From assembly GCA_002633005.1 (NCBI GenBank), contig NMRA01000083.1, positions 198,896 through 262,895 of the forward strand: a DNA stretch of 64,000 nt, read 5' to 3'. Of the stretch, positions 1 through 11,510 are shown piece after piece; positions within the stretch are counted from its first letter, which is position 1; each line of letters opens with the position of its first letter. This stretch comes from Phoronis australis. Taxonomy: Eukaryota > Phoronida > Phoronidae. Position numbers and translations under genes: made by a program. The notes under the pieces were generated by a model. That model was not told the DNA's origin, ran no database searches, and worked only from the letters and a program-made list of their open reading frames with translations.

Positions 1-84
1 GTAGATGGAACGCAACAAGTTGAAATTTGTGTGTTGTCATTTTCAGCGTCAAAATCAATCTGGATGCCAAACAAATTAAATCTA

Positions 85-234
<150 letters not shown>

Positions 235-2240
235 CTAAAATGTATGAGTTAATTAATTAGGAACCCTTCGTCACACTTACCACTTAGCACAGCTAAGCTT
301 AACACTTTTCAACACAACTAATCACACACTATGTGCACACACGTCTAAATCAAATCCTAATCAGGACTAAGAGCCATTTTACGATATAACAGCAACGTGA
401 TGAAATAAGTTTTGTAGCTAGATGGTAATAGGGTAGTTGGTAGACAGTGTTCTGCATTCTTGTATGGATCTATTCTGATACAGGGAGACATTTCCCAGGT
501 TTTTTTTTTCTCTTTCTTTTTTCTTAGGTTTATTGCTATCCAAGTCGTCAAACTGCTACTGTTGTCAGGGCTTGACACTAACAGTAGCCCGATGGCCCGA
601 CAGCAGGTAACTTTCCCAAATTGTCAAACATCTCAAAATGTCTCTGAACGAAAGAAACTGCACTTTGTCCTTCATCTATTTTGAACATAAGAATTAGAAA
701 TTGGGTCAAGCAAAAGATAATAATAATAAAGTGGTATTAAACAGTATACATATAGCTTCCGCAGATTCACTTTCTCGAAGTTCTCTCATACACTTGGAAA
801 AACACATACACTCTGTATAGGCAAACAATGGAACAGATGAAAACAAAACCTTCATTGAAAACACGACTAAACTTTTTGTTTGAAAATTTGATAGAGTCGC
901 TCTAGTATCGAAACAATCTCTTTTCTTCAGGTGTGCAGCCATGTAGCAAAACACCAAGAGACATAACAAACAAACAAAGGAAAAAGGAAACTGTTTTGAC
1001 ACTACGAGCGACTCTGTATCAAGCTATCAAACAAAAAATTTAGTCATGTTTTCAACGAAGTTTGTGTTAACGAAGGGCTGCTACTGAACTACAATGATTT
1101 GAAAACAAAGAGAACCAAAATACATTACAGTAACAATTATCCAAGTTAAGAACGTGAAAAATGAATTACTTTGTTCGAAGACGAAGCTTGTCCCATATTT
1201 TAGAAATTGGCAATACTGGCTGCGCCAAATTCAAGAATCACCAAAAAGACGGCAAAAGTAACAATGTCTGAAATTTTGAAATTAATATGATGGCTGTGGT
1301 TTCACTTTTTATAAAAATACTTTGTAACACGTCACCAGTCAGAAACATCATTGACTTTAGACAGTTTAAGCAAGTTGAATTGGAGTTGTCCAAAACTACA
1401 AAGCCTATAGTACTGTATACACATAGTGTACCTAATTATCGGATGGAACCTAAATATCGGACATTTCATAAAATCTTACTTGAAGCATAATCTATGAATT
1501 AAATGACACCAATTTTTGTTCCGTTGTAATGCATTCAATGTCCGGCACTGTCTTGTTTTTTTTATATAGCGTTGCCTCGTTTTGATTTCACTGAGAGAGG
1601 GTGCAATTTAGACCCCCAAGTCCGCCTAAAATGGACGATCGCTAAATCGGTTACAAAAGTTGAAAATAAAACATTTTTCCACAATGAAACCATCTCATTG
1701 AACTGACAATATGTCACTGTTCCATTTTTTCATTTGTTTTTAAACTCAAGTCAAACCCCAACCGCGCACATGCGGGTGTCATGTCAAGAAGCCAAAGTGA
1801 TACTAAAAACTGCAGTGAGTTTGCACGTGCTTTAGTCGTCTGCACTAATTCATCGAAACGACTTGGCGCCGTCATCAGATTTTATTTTATGGATAATTTT
1901 GTTGCGAATGGACCTGTGTTCTAGCAGCATATATGTCAAAACACTGGAGCTGAAATTTGGCTACAAGGTGCCTGCGGCCATTACATGGTTAGTCAGTTTT
2001 CCGCGGTGTGGAGTATGGGGAAACATGGTGTCTGATATTTAGGTTATCCGAAGGTTTGCTAGTTGTGTTTTTTAAAGATCAGACGAAACATAAATGTGAC
2101 TTTCAGTGACAAGATATAGTAACAGAACAATTCCGTAAAGGTAAGTCTTTATTTCAGCAAAGAATTTACAACAACCCGTAGTATTTTCAATTAAATATAA
2201 TACAAAATGTGCCAAAACTCCGATACTTAGGTCACTTGAC
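235..2240. other. No gene seen; probable SMARCB1 first intron or upstream DNA
   Basis: AT-rich sequence with only short ORFs lacking recognisable domains. It lies 5' of the SMARCB1 exon on the minus strand, so part or all of it is probably that gene's first intron. No exon 1 of SMARCB1 was recognised here. Confidence 0.5.
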
Positions 2241-2280
2241 TGTAGTCTATACAAAGGACAACCAGTCAAATGAAAGCGCT

Positions 2281-2640
2281 CTGAGGAGCGAAACTTGTCG
2301 AAATTAACCAAAAAAAACACGTTCGAGAGGACGAGAAAAGATGACGACAGAGATGATGACGAAGATGACAGCTATGACAACGATGGTGGCGATGATGGAC
2401 AACCCTAGTTATGATATCATTCATATAACGAAAGTAGAGGTCAGAAATCACTAAGAAATAGGCTACAGTCTTGAGCGACACTTGGCGAAATTAACTGAAG
2501 AAAAGACGACGTCGGAGATGATGACGAAGATGACGAATATGATGATGGTGGTGGCCATGATGAAGAACATCATAACATTCATATGACGAACTTAGATGTC
2601 ATAAATCGTGAAGAAATAGGCTGCAGTCTAGTTCAATAGA
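2281..2640. repeat. Imperfect tandem duplication of about 175 bp, GATGACGA-rich
   Basis: Two consecutive copies share the order: CTTG(T/G)CGAAATTAAC, a GATGATGACGAAGATGAC-rich core, an ATTCATAT(A/G)ACGAA segment, and finally AAGAAATAGGCT(A/G)CAGTCT. The first copy runs about 2290-2470 and the second about 2480-2640. There is no coding logic across the two copies. Confidence 0.7.
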
Positions 2641-2999
2641 AGCTAAACCAACCTGAATGCAGCAAGAGCGCTCAACAAAGGAGCAGCGTTATCGTAAAAT
2701 CTCAAATAACTCGAAAAGTAGACGTCGTAGAGAAAAATGGAAAGCATCTTCTGAAAGCCCGTTCAAAATTCTATCTAAACTGATGGTATCGCTTAATTCT
2801 GTAAATTTTTTGAAAAAAATGAAATTTTGCATTTTTTTTAAAGAAATTCAAAGTCAAATAACTCGAAAACGGTAAGTCTGAGAAAAAATTGTTACAGGCC
2901 ATTTGAAAGAATATACTGCAAAGAATCTACATGCAAAAATTCACGTCTTTTTCTCTTCCCATTTAAAATTGCACTCCAGACGACTGAAAATGGGCCAAC

Positions 3000-3400
3000 A
3001 TGCGCCGGATCCGCCATCTTGAAAGCAACTTCCGGTTTTTTGGCTGTGAATAATAGCAGGCCGTGGGAAACTAATACCTGTAAAAATTCTAAGGATTTTG
3101 TCTTATAATGCGCCCTCTAGAGGAGAAAACGTTTTTAGGCCAAAATCGAGGTGCGCATGCGCGATCGCCAATATTTCCGCCATCTTTAACCGGAAGTAAA
3201 CAATTTCCGGAATAGTTGTAGCAAACTTCCGGTCCATTTACTGTGCCGATTCTTAGCCTGTTACCTAAAAAATTGTAGCCTCCAGAAGCATTTGAACCTT
3301 TAAATGGAAACAAAATGGCCACCACAGCCGCCATCTTGGATCCGATTTTGACGAAAAACAATAGGCTTCCAGTACTTCCGGAAGTACGTGTTGTGTGTAA
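3000..3400. promoter_or_regulatory. Cluster of YY1-, NRF1- and ETS-like sites
   Basis: Within 400 bp there are three YY1-type sites, CCGCCATCTT at 3011 and 3177 and GCCGCCATCTTGG at 3327. There is also a consensus NRF1 site TGCGCATGCGC at 3152-3162 and several ETS-type cores, including ACCGGAAGT at 3189-3197 and ACTTCCGG near 3027, 3225 and 3372. The density of CpG-containing housekeeping-promoter motifs contrasts with the AT-rich flanks. On the minus strand this would suit the promoter of SMARCB1, and on the plus strand a distal element for PMVK. The cluster could instead be an old repeat that happens to carry these motifs. No transcript start can be shown. Confidence 0.45.
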
Positions 3401-3421
3401 ATTTCGTGATGATCGGAAGAA

Positions 3422-4059
3422 GGTTATTGTTTACAATCCGACTCCATTAATGTACATACTTGATACTACTATTTTCTGAATCCTCTAGTCATGGTGATTC
3501 CAAAAATACATTACTTGTACTGATTGGTCGATTATTATTCACAAAATCCAAGTTTTTCCAAAGCGTTCATTTGCAACGCGGATTTAGCGAGGCAGCCATT
3601 TTTAAAAGTGCGACACCTGTCGGCAGGATTGATAACTAACGGTTAACCACAAGATGTCAGTGTTTTCGAGGACGACATTTGTCCGCGAGAACACACACTC
3701 TCGTGTTTTTTCTAATGAAGTTTTGAAGAGGGAATCCTTTATGAATGACTATTACTGTTTTTTTACTCAGAGTTTCCCTAACATACCACGCTGTATCTTC
3801 AACATACTAGCCAATTTTGGGGTCTTTTTGTTGTAGTTATCATTCCTACCGACAGGTGTCGCAGTTTTATAATGGCGGTCACTCAAGATCGGCTGCCGCA
3901 AATGAACACCTCGTAAAAACGGTGAATGCATGCATAAAAAGAGCCTAATCGGTACGAGTAATACATTTTTGGAATCACCATGACCACAATGACGAGATCA
4001 TTCAGAAAACGTTAATATCAAGTATGTACGTTAATGGAGTCGGATTGTAAACAATAACC
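3422..4059. mobile_element. Foldback DNA transposon (MITE) with long inverted arms
   Basis: The left end GGTTATTGTTTACAATCCGA is matched exactly by the reverse complement of the right end. Homology continues, with gaps and mismatches, for about 220 bp into each arm; for example GCGACACCTGTCGG occurs near 3609 and its complement CCGACAGGTGTCGC near 3849. The arms are separated by a spacer of about 190 bp. The direct repeat CGGAAGAA lies immediately outside both ends (3414-3421 and 4060-4067), an exact 8-bp target-site duplication. No transposase is present, so the element is non-autonomous. An 8-bp duplication suits hAT-type elements among others, but the terminal bases do not settle the superfamily. 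Confidence 0.85.
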
Positions 4060-4067
4060 CGGAAGAA

Positions 4068-4862
4068 AATTGCGACCTGTATCGTGCGAACAAACAAAAA
4101 AAAAACTTAGTGGAAGAGTAACATACTTGGCGAAATTTATTTCGCCAAGTAAAAAGATGTTGAGACCTGGCAAAGTATTTCACAAAAAGTGACACAACCT
4201 CAACCACTGGCGCCCGCTCGGTCGTGACGAGCGACTAAATAAAGATACCTAACCTAGGCTGTGCATCAACAACAAAGAAATTCTGAACTGGAACGGCCGG
4301 AGCGTTGGAAATCTTATTCACACAAAGAAAGCTCAATGGTACATGCATGTGCAAATGGATGATGGTATCAGGTACATACTTCAGATCCTATATAAAACTT
4401 TTCACCACCCTCCTCCATGAGGATAGGGGTTGGTTTTTCACCATAAGTTTTAACTTGGCCACTTGCAGTCTTCTCCGCCATTGTTGAGTATGTGTGTAAA
4501 CTTATGTTGTACACTGACAATAGAGAGATGATTAAAAGTGACCAGTCTCTTAGTATGCTATTTTATTGCTACTACTAGACCGCTGTTATTGTGATATTTG
4601 TATCTTTTGTAAGTTATGATCCCCAGGTAACTAAATTAACTGCAATTAAAATTATTTTTATAGAACAAATCTGTCCAATACATAAATTTGCTTTTGTCTA
4701 TGCACATCACCTGATCAATCGGAAGAGGGGGACTGTTTTGTGTGGAAATCGGTCCAAGGAGAGAGAGAGAGAGGAAACACCCGTGTGTTCTTGATTTACG
4801 GATATACTTATTGAGGGGTAACTGAAATTTGTAGTATAAATCAAGTTTCAAAGAAGTGTGAA
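4068..4862. other. Intergenic DNA upstream of PMVK
   Basis: No gene recognised. There is a short GA microsatellite near 4763. The PMVK start codon follows without an obvious splice acceptor directly in front, so the promoter and 5' leader are probably in this stretch, but no core element is convincing. Confidence 0.4.
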
Positions 4863-5462
4863 ATGTATGAAATTCCTCATCTTGTCGTTGTTTTTAGCGG
4901 TAAAAGGAAATCTGGGAAAGACTATGTAACTGACTTGATCCAACGGAAACTGGGCAACGAAGTGTGTGCCATCTTGAGGCTCTCTGGTCCCCTTAAAGGA
5001 CAATACGCAAAAGAACATGGACTCGACTTCAACAAACTTCTTGATGCTACAGAGTATAAGGAGAAATACAGAGCAAAAATGATCATATGGGGAGAGGAGA
5101 AACGCAATAGAGATCCATCGTTCTTCTGTCACTTGGCAACACAAGGTCTTGATGCTTCCAGACCTGTCTGGCTAATCAGTGACGCAAGGCGGGTCACAGA
5201 CATGGAGTACTTCATCAGCGCATATGGCTGTAAGACACTTAAAGTGCGTGTTGTTGCAGAAGAAGATGTGAGGCAGGGACGGGGATGGAAGTTTGCAGAT
5301 GGTGTAGATAATGCTGAGTCCGAGTGTGGTCTGGATAAGTGGCCTGATTGGGACTATGTGGTGGAGAATAATGGAGACAATGAGCTGCTGTCAATCACTG
5401 TGGACTCTATCATCCAGCGTTTATCGAACAACTTGAGCTTACCCTCGAATACCCATAGATAA
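4863..5462 (+). CDS. PMVK: Phosphomevalonate kinase, animal type, single exon
   Basis: Predicted to phosphorylate mevalonate 5-phosphate to the diphosphate using ATP, the middle step of the mevalonate route to sterols and isoprenoids (cytosol/peroxisome in animals). The 199-aa product is close to the roughly 192 aa of human PMVK and matches it along its length. Residues 11-21 hold the nucleotide-binding segment FSGKRKSGKDY, followed by a RLSGPLKGQYAKEHGLDF block, the IWGEEKRNRDPSFFC block, the WLISDARRVTDMEYF segment and the ESECGLDKW motif near the C-terminus. This is the animal PMVK family, not the unrelated GHMP-type ERG8 enzyme of fungi and plants. The start is the first ATG in the open frame, six residues ahead of conserved sequence. 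The coding region has no intron, whereas vertebrate PMVK is interrupted several times, so this could be a retrocopy or an intron-loss locus. No disabling change is seen. Confidence 0.93.
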   Translation: MYEIPHLVVVFSGKRKSGKDYVTDLIQRKLGNEVCAILRLSGPLKGQYAKEHGLDFNKLLDATEYKEKYRAKMIIWGEEKRNRDPSFFCHLATQGLDASRPVWLISDARRVTDMEYFISAYGCKTLKVRVVAEEDVRQGRGWKFADGVDNAESECGLDKWPDWDYVVENNGDNELLSITVDSIIQRLSNNLSLPSNTHR

Positions 5463-6858
5463 ATGACATTCCAATGAAACTGAAGTTACTAACTCATAAC
5501 CAGCAAGCCTAAACTGAAGCATTCTTCATTAGAATTGCACGATTGCCACAAATGATGAACTTGAAGCATCTTAAGATGACCTTAGGGTCACCTTACCATC
5601 ACCGCAACATCAAATAACGGTGCTTCTTCATGTTCTGCGATTTCCAGTGTGACAAACGCAATTGTCTATGAATTCCCAAAAACATTGTAAAAATGAAATT
5701 AAATGAATTCTTCCACACCAAACATATTTACGATCACCTTAGTATTTTTCTACCAGTTTTAACAGCTAGGCAGCCTGTACATATCTTATACAATTCTATG
5801 TAATTTATTTGACTATAAAACTTACTAATGCATGTCTTTTTAGACAAAATATGTAACAGCAATAACCTGAATAGGTTAACCATTATTACTCACATATGAT
5901 GTGACAAGAAGTCACATTTGTAAAAAGATAAATAAAAATTTTGTTATTTTTAAACAACTTAAATAGAAAAAAATTGGTTGAAGGTATCTTTAAGGGGGAT
6001 AATATAAAAACTGTTAATGTAGCATACAGTTCATTCCCTACAGGTAATGATGTCATGCTATTCATAATGAACATAAAATTTCTCAGGTGTCCTAGCAACA
6101 TGATTGTGACATTATAAATTCACATGCTGAGTCATAGAAATGAAGCTCTGTTGGCGAGAATGGCATTTGCATGCACGCTTTCAACTATAAACAGGTAATT
6201 TGATTGACGTAGCACAATTACACGACCCAAAAACTTGGCAGTCGCAATGGAATTCAAATGCCACAAGACTAATTTTACGCAACTAAAGTCAATACCTATT
6301 CATAAACTTGTTGCTGGGCCTAGCTAGGTGGCCACTGTATTCTCACTTCTGAAGATGGTGTTGAATAAATGACACCGAAACATGTCAAGTCTTAAAATCG
6401 TTGTTTTCTTTAATATTGATAAAGTCGTCAAGAGAATGCGATTTATCCTTGCATGTGGTCTTTCATCAGTAAGCAACTGTTTTTCCGAGCTGCATATGTG
6501 CCTCAGCTCAGCAGTTAGGCGCAGCTTCACAACTAGGGGCATGGGCTGGATTGCTGGGTTTTGCACACACATTTAAACCAAGAAATTCTTGGAAAATGCA
6601 TTAGTTCGGATGCAGGTGCATGGGCCTGTAAATGTGGATACATGATAATAAAACATTAATGATGATAACATATTAAAATAGAAATAACACGCATAATACT
6701 GATAATTATATAACAGTCTAAATAACAGTAATAAAAAATGAGAACATGAATAATAATAGAAACAATAACATACTCCACAATAGTATTAATTTTCATATAA
6801 ACAATGACAAAATCTACAACTATATGTTCTTTATAAGTGTTTTAAATTGTCTCTACAG
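5463..6858. other. PMVK 3' region and intergenic DNA
   Basis: No gene recognised. Candidate poly(A) signals AATAAA occur near 5932 and 6363. From 6650 to 6780 the sequence is an A/T-rich run of AATAATA-type simple sequence. Confidence 0.4.
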
Positions 6859-7082
6859 ATGAGCTGGTGGCAAACATGCAAAGACTTTACTTGTGCTTTG
6901 TCTCTGTTGGACTGCTACCCCCTGACAAGAACAAAACAATGCGTCCTATCATGTATGTCGTTCGTGAAGTGAACTACAGAAAACACCTATTCTATCAGAG
7001 CCAATTAATCGCCGTTTGGTTAGTAGTAACATCCAAGCTATACGCTCTGTCTTGTTGCGTTGCAAAGAAAAAATGCACTTAG
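6859..7082 (+). other. Unassigned candidate exon after a strong splice acceptor
   Basis: A good acceptor (TTGTCTCTACAG, ending at 6858) opens a frame that stays open to the stop at 7080-7082. It would encode a segment beginning DELVANMQRLYLCFVSVG. A possible donor GTTAGT occurs near 7018. I do not recognise the peptide and no neighbouring exon joins to it. It may be a fragment of an unknown gene or of a transposon. Confidence 0.25.
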
Positions 7083-9289
7083 AACTATAAATACCACTCC
7101 AGTCGAGATCTGCAAAGAAATACTGTCGTACGTGTACGAGTTTGGTTCGCGAGGGCTATTTTTATTCATGGGAATTCCTCCTTGAATTATGGGTAGGGGA
7201 CTATACAGGTTATTAGGCGAGGGGCAGGGAGACGGGGGGAGGGGAGAAATTTGCCCTTCGGATTCGGACAATGAATTACGGAAAATTCGGGCGAACAAGG
7301 AAACAATCGAGCATCCAATGAAAGAATATGGGAGAGATCGTAGATATAACTGGCGGCACCGACTTAACGAGGGAGGATCTGATAAAACTGTTGGAGACCG
7401 CATATGAAACGGATGGCGATGAGCCGGATGAAACACGTATAGTTTCATAAATAATTATTCAAGCGAGAACGATTAAATTTGAAAAATATTGGAAAACAAA
7501 TTAATATAGGTATGGAGCAGACCAAAATTTCGTCTTCTAGGCAGGACAACATGAATTCAAACATTTTAATATGCTTCGGCCATCATCTCAAAAGACGTAA
7601 TGCAATTTTAGGCCCGATGACCGGAAAACGGGAGGTGTATCAGAAAAAGTGTGGTTCCGCGACCAGGAAATTGAAAGCGCTGAGAGACCAAGAAATCAAA
7701 CAACTGTGATATTTTATGAAAAGAGTCATTAAAAGTAGCACCAGCGAAGCAGAAGTAAGTTCATGTAAGCTATGCCATTTAAAGAAAGAGAACCCATGAG
7801 GAGAATTTCTATTCACACTGGTAACCGCTCAGATTCCCTCAGCCCCATGATGCCTATTCAGTTCGCTCTTTGTATTGATGTAGATCTGAGCTAATGAAAC
7901 GGAAAGGTAATAGCTAGCACTGTCTCAACAATGATGGTTGTTATTACGCCCAAATTGGTTTTCTCTGGCATTTACACAGAGATAAAGCCTGCAACTGTAG
8001 AGGGTAGGTTTAACTTCGTACATTTTGAAATATTACAAAATGACTAAAAAGTTAATTTGATGTGTTTATATTAACTGAGGACCACTTCCTAAAGGAAAGA
8101 TATGTTTCATACCGGTTTTAATACTCCTGTCTAAATGTTTTTTTACCGGAAAGGGGTTGACATCTTTTTATTTTATTTTTAAACTTGAAGTAGGCCTACC
8201 AAAACAGTGGTAGATTTTGATTGTCAGCGAAGCTTAATTAGTTTAGTTAATTGAACTTTCCTGATTTCATAGCGTGCCATTAGTTCAAGTTTAATCTTAT
8301 TAGAACTCAAATCATAACATGTATACAAAAGTACAAATGATGGTGATAGCGAAACTGAAGACTTGGAATTTCTCGACAATTTCTTTTTGCACTGACTGCA
8401 TAACTATTGTCATAGCTGTTTGTCAGTCATAAAAAATGAAGAGTGGGTAAAAGTTTAATGCAACTGTTTCCTAGTCTAAAATCTGGTTATAGCCCTCAGC
8501 CCCCTATTGAGCGCCGCCGATGTAAAAGAGATTGAAAAACTATTAATAAACAATCCATGTGATATTGTTCACTTTGATTAGCATTTGTAAATCCACCGAT
8601 TATATCAATACACACGGTCGTTTATCTTCAATAGTACCCAATGTTTTTAGTCTTTAGCTTATTAGTTCATCGATTTTAAAAATCAAAAAACCTTACTTCA
8701 TTGGCTGTTTTTGCAGCTGAATACCACCGTGGTGTTGGTTTTGACGAAAATTATTGGTTAATGCATTTTCAAAATTTGACATTATGTACCGGCACAGATG
8801 TTTACTACAGTTTATAGACGAGCAATTTTACTTAATTGGGTCTTGCTGGCACCGCACAATGCAGTCATCACAACTGTATCCGACTGCGGCGCCGCGCTCT
8901 CTTTAATCCTAGTAAAAGCTGCTCAGAAGGACGAGCGGTAAAAATTCGGGCATATCTTTAGAAATGCGTAACTTCCTTATACTCATCTCTACTCTCCTCT
9001 GCTCTCCTCTACTCACCAGAAAATTTACAGATCTCTCACTTTGATGTATCCCATTTTTCAGCATAATCAAGTCAAAGAGTTTAAAATGCACTGAGAGTGG
9101 CTTTAATAAAGCGTTTATTTATCAATAAATCCAATTCATGGGTTAAAGACGTGTTTACACACGAGTTTTCAGTAAAACCATATAATTATCCGTCTTTATT
9201 CAATTACTACAAATACCAAGAAATTAAAAAATACAGCCTTCTTTTCACCCTGCCCATAAGCCCTTATTTGACAATGTTTAAATAAAATA
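7083..9289. other. Gene-poor stretch, nothing assigned
   Basis: Several short ORFs occur around 7190-7710 but none shows a domain, repeat or splice context that I can support. The ORF from 7334 to 7450 (MGEIVDITGG start) is acidic and short and may be debris of a mobile element. Confidence 0.35.
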
Positions 9290-9540
9290 TTTTTTCAAAG
9301 TCAAGTCCAATACATGTAGTATATACGTTCAGTGCTATATTTATATGCCATCGAGACATGGGTGTCAAACATGTTTTATTAATTTTATCCTGTTTGAGAT
9401 AGTTAACGTTATTGTACTTGACTGTACCTTAGATCAGTGGAGATTTTTGCGGACTTCCCTATTAAATGAATAAAATAATGGATCCTTTCGCACGAATGCT
9501 GGTATTTTTTAATCATTTCTTCGTCTTATTATAATTAAAT
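9290..9540 (+). mobile_element. Probable LINE 3'-end remnant
   Basis: The sequence around 9336-9410, with TATATTTATATGCCATC followed by GACATGGGTGTCAAACATG, resembles 42700-42770 in the SLC5 intron. That second copy lies just after a zinc-knuckle-like LINE C-terminus. Similarity is by eye and diverged. Confidence 0.35.
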
Positions 9541-11220
9541 TGACTGTTTTTTTACGTAGGTAACCCCCCCCCCTTCGTCAAACCCAATTTTATAATAATC
9601 CCTTGTCAATTATACGCCCAGTTACTATATGAGTTCCATTTCAAAATACTTATTTCTATTGTTACTTATTCGTATTTCATTGAAGACACGACTTTGATCT
9701 GTTTCTATTATTTTAATTTCAGTTCTTTCCAACTCTCTAAATAGAGATCTTGTCTTACTGTAAGGATATATAGCTGGGATAACCCAGCCTCAGCCGTATT
9801 CACTAAAAATGTGATTTCTGGCTAAATAATTGTATTGGTAACTCAGAAAATAAGTCCTCAGCAGAATGAAGCGGGGTTGCTAGCGCAGCCGGCACATCCT
9901 CAGCAGGCTCGTGCCGGCCAAGTTGCCAGCGAATTGTTCTTTTCAGTTAAGTCTTATGGGCCCTTGGTGACATGGCAGTCCTGATAAAATAATATTTACA
10001 TGGAGGAGAACGAACCTGGTTAAGAGAGCGCAGCTAGATTCTTTTCTTATTTCCGAGGAGATGTTTAACATGATAGAATATGGGAAAATAACAAGGAGAA
10101 AGCACAGATCATTCCTCTGTCGCATTTGGATTAAATTTTTCTTTGGCTTCTTCTTCGGTGTTTCCGGCCATGTAGTTTTGATGGTCAGTCCGGTCTTCAG
10201 GGCAAAGTCTGCGGTTCGCCGCAATGACGCTGTCGGGCCCCATCGTTTTATTTAGAGTTCCACCGGACTGAGCCTTTGACGAATTAACCACTCTTTTCTT
10301 AAAGACACCTAGTTCGTGAAATCAGTCAAAAATGAAATCAAGGAAACCAAATCAGAATACGCTGCCATGCCTTATGAAGAGAGCAAGTTTTATGATTGCA
10401 GATAACGAACTGAATTTAAGTATAGTCGATTTTTTAATATTCGCAATAAAACTATTCAGTTTAGTAAAAAGAAAAACAGAGATACCGATAGCGGCATGAA
10501 AAGTTTAGAAAAAAACAAATAAAATATGCTATTGGAATTGATCGAAAACAAGTATTGACCCGTTTTTGAAGAAATAGTTAAACAATATTCGATGGAATTA
10601 CATGACCTACGCGCGAGAAGATATTATGAAAGGAGCAATATTAATAGAACACGAGCACGGTGTTGTGAACCTGGTGAGAAACTATCGAAACACTCCAGTT
10701 TAGAAAAGGAGCAGAAACATAAAAAGATTTCATTGATTCGAATGGAGAAGCGAGTACAGATCCAGGTCATTGGAAATAAGGATTTTTTACAAGTTGCTGT
10801 ATAAACGTGGAGATCATCAGTTAAATGGTGTTAGCATGTATAGTTTAGTTAGCGATGATAATGCTGTTCAGAAATAAGTACCGCACGCAGGTTATTGTTA
10901 GACGGGCCATTGCTTCGTTTAGTGGGAATGTTCAAAATAGTAATATTTTTTTTTGTATTTGCGCTGGATACGATGCACACAGTAGGTGAGGATGAACGCG
11001 TCACGTTGCTCTTGTTATAACTGGCGTTAATTATTAGCATCTCACGTGAATCTATACATAGGGCCTAGCCGCCTCGTAAGTTATTCGTGACATAGTATCA
11101 TTGGTCTCTCATTACTCTCAAACACTAGAATGTATGGGTTACGCGCTGGGGTTGGCATTCTAGTCTTACAATTATTTATTTAGGAAGTACTAGGCTCACT
11201 TTCTATAGATAGATATTAAA
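9541..11220. other. Gene-poor stretch, nothing assigned
   Basis: Short ORFs on both strands (for example 9943-10224 and 10592-10804) lack recognisable motifs. A poly-C run occurs at 9563. Confidence 0.35.
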
Positions 11221-11510
11221 CAAAGTGAATTCGAGTAAGGCTACCGGCTACGATGATATCTTGTCTTGTTCTCTGAAGGATGGACTTTCGGTAAAATCAA
11301 AACCCACGATTCCAATTTTTAATAATTTAGAGTAAATTCCAGGACATTGTCTTCTCAAAAACACCTATTGAAAATATTGAGAATTATCTCTTAGTAAACG
11401 ATCCTGTGATGATATTTTCGAGAGCTGTCAAACTTCTTGGTGTTTTTACGGATGAAAAATTAACCTTCATGTAACATATTTAACACATTTTTAAAAAAAG
11501 TGTCACTTAG
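11221..11510 (+). mobile_element. Degenerate non-LTR retrotransposon RT fragment, left part
   Basis: The frames carry hallmarks of a LINE reverse transcriptase, broken by stops and shifts. A SSKATGYDDI-like stretch near 11225-11260 resembles the palm-entry motif of CR1/jockey-type elements. The segment VKLLGVFTDEKLTFM at about 11428-11472 resembles the conserved region after the catalytic box. It runs on as HIFKK up to the start of the minisatellite. The copy is clearly dead. Confidence 0.6.

Noticed and set aside
3089-3361. 90-aa minus-strand ORF starting before MAAVVAILFP
   Set aside because: It overlaps the YY1/ETS motif cluster and matches no family. It does not resemble the expected SMARCB1 N-terminus.
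7038-7448. 136-aa minus-strand ORF, Pro/Ser-rich
   Set aside because: No motif, no splice context, and it overlaps a purine-rich low-complexity stretch.
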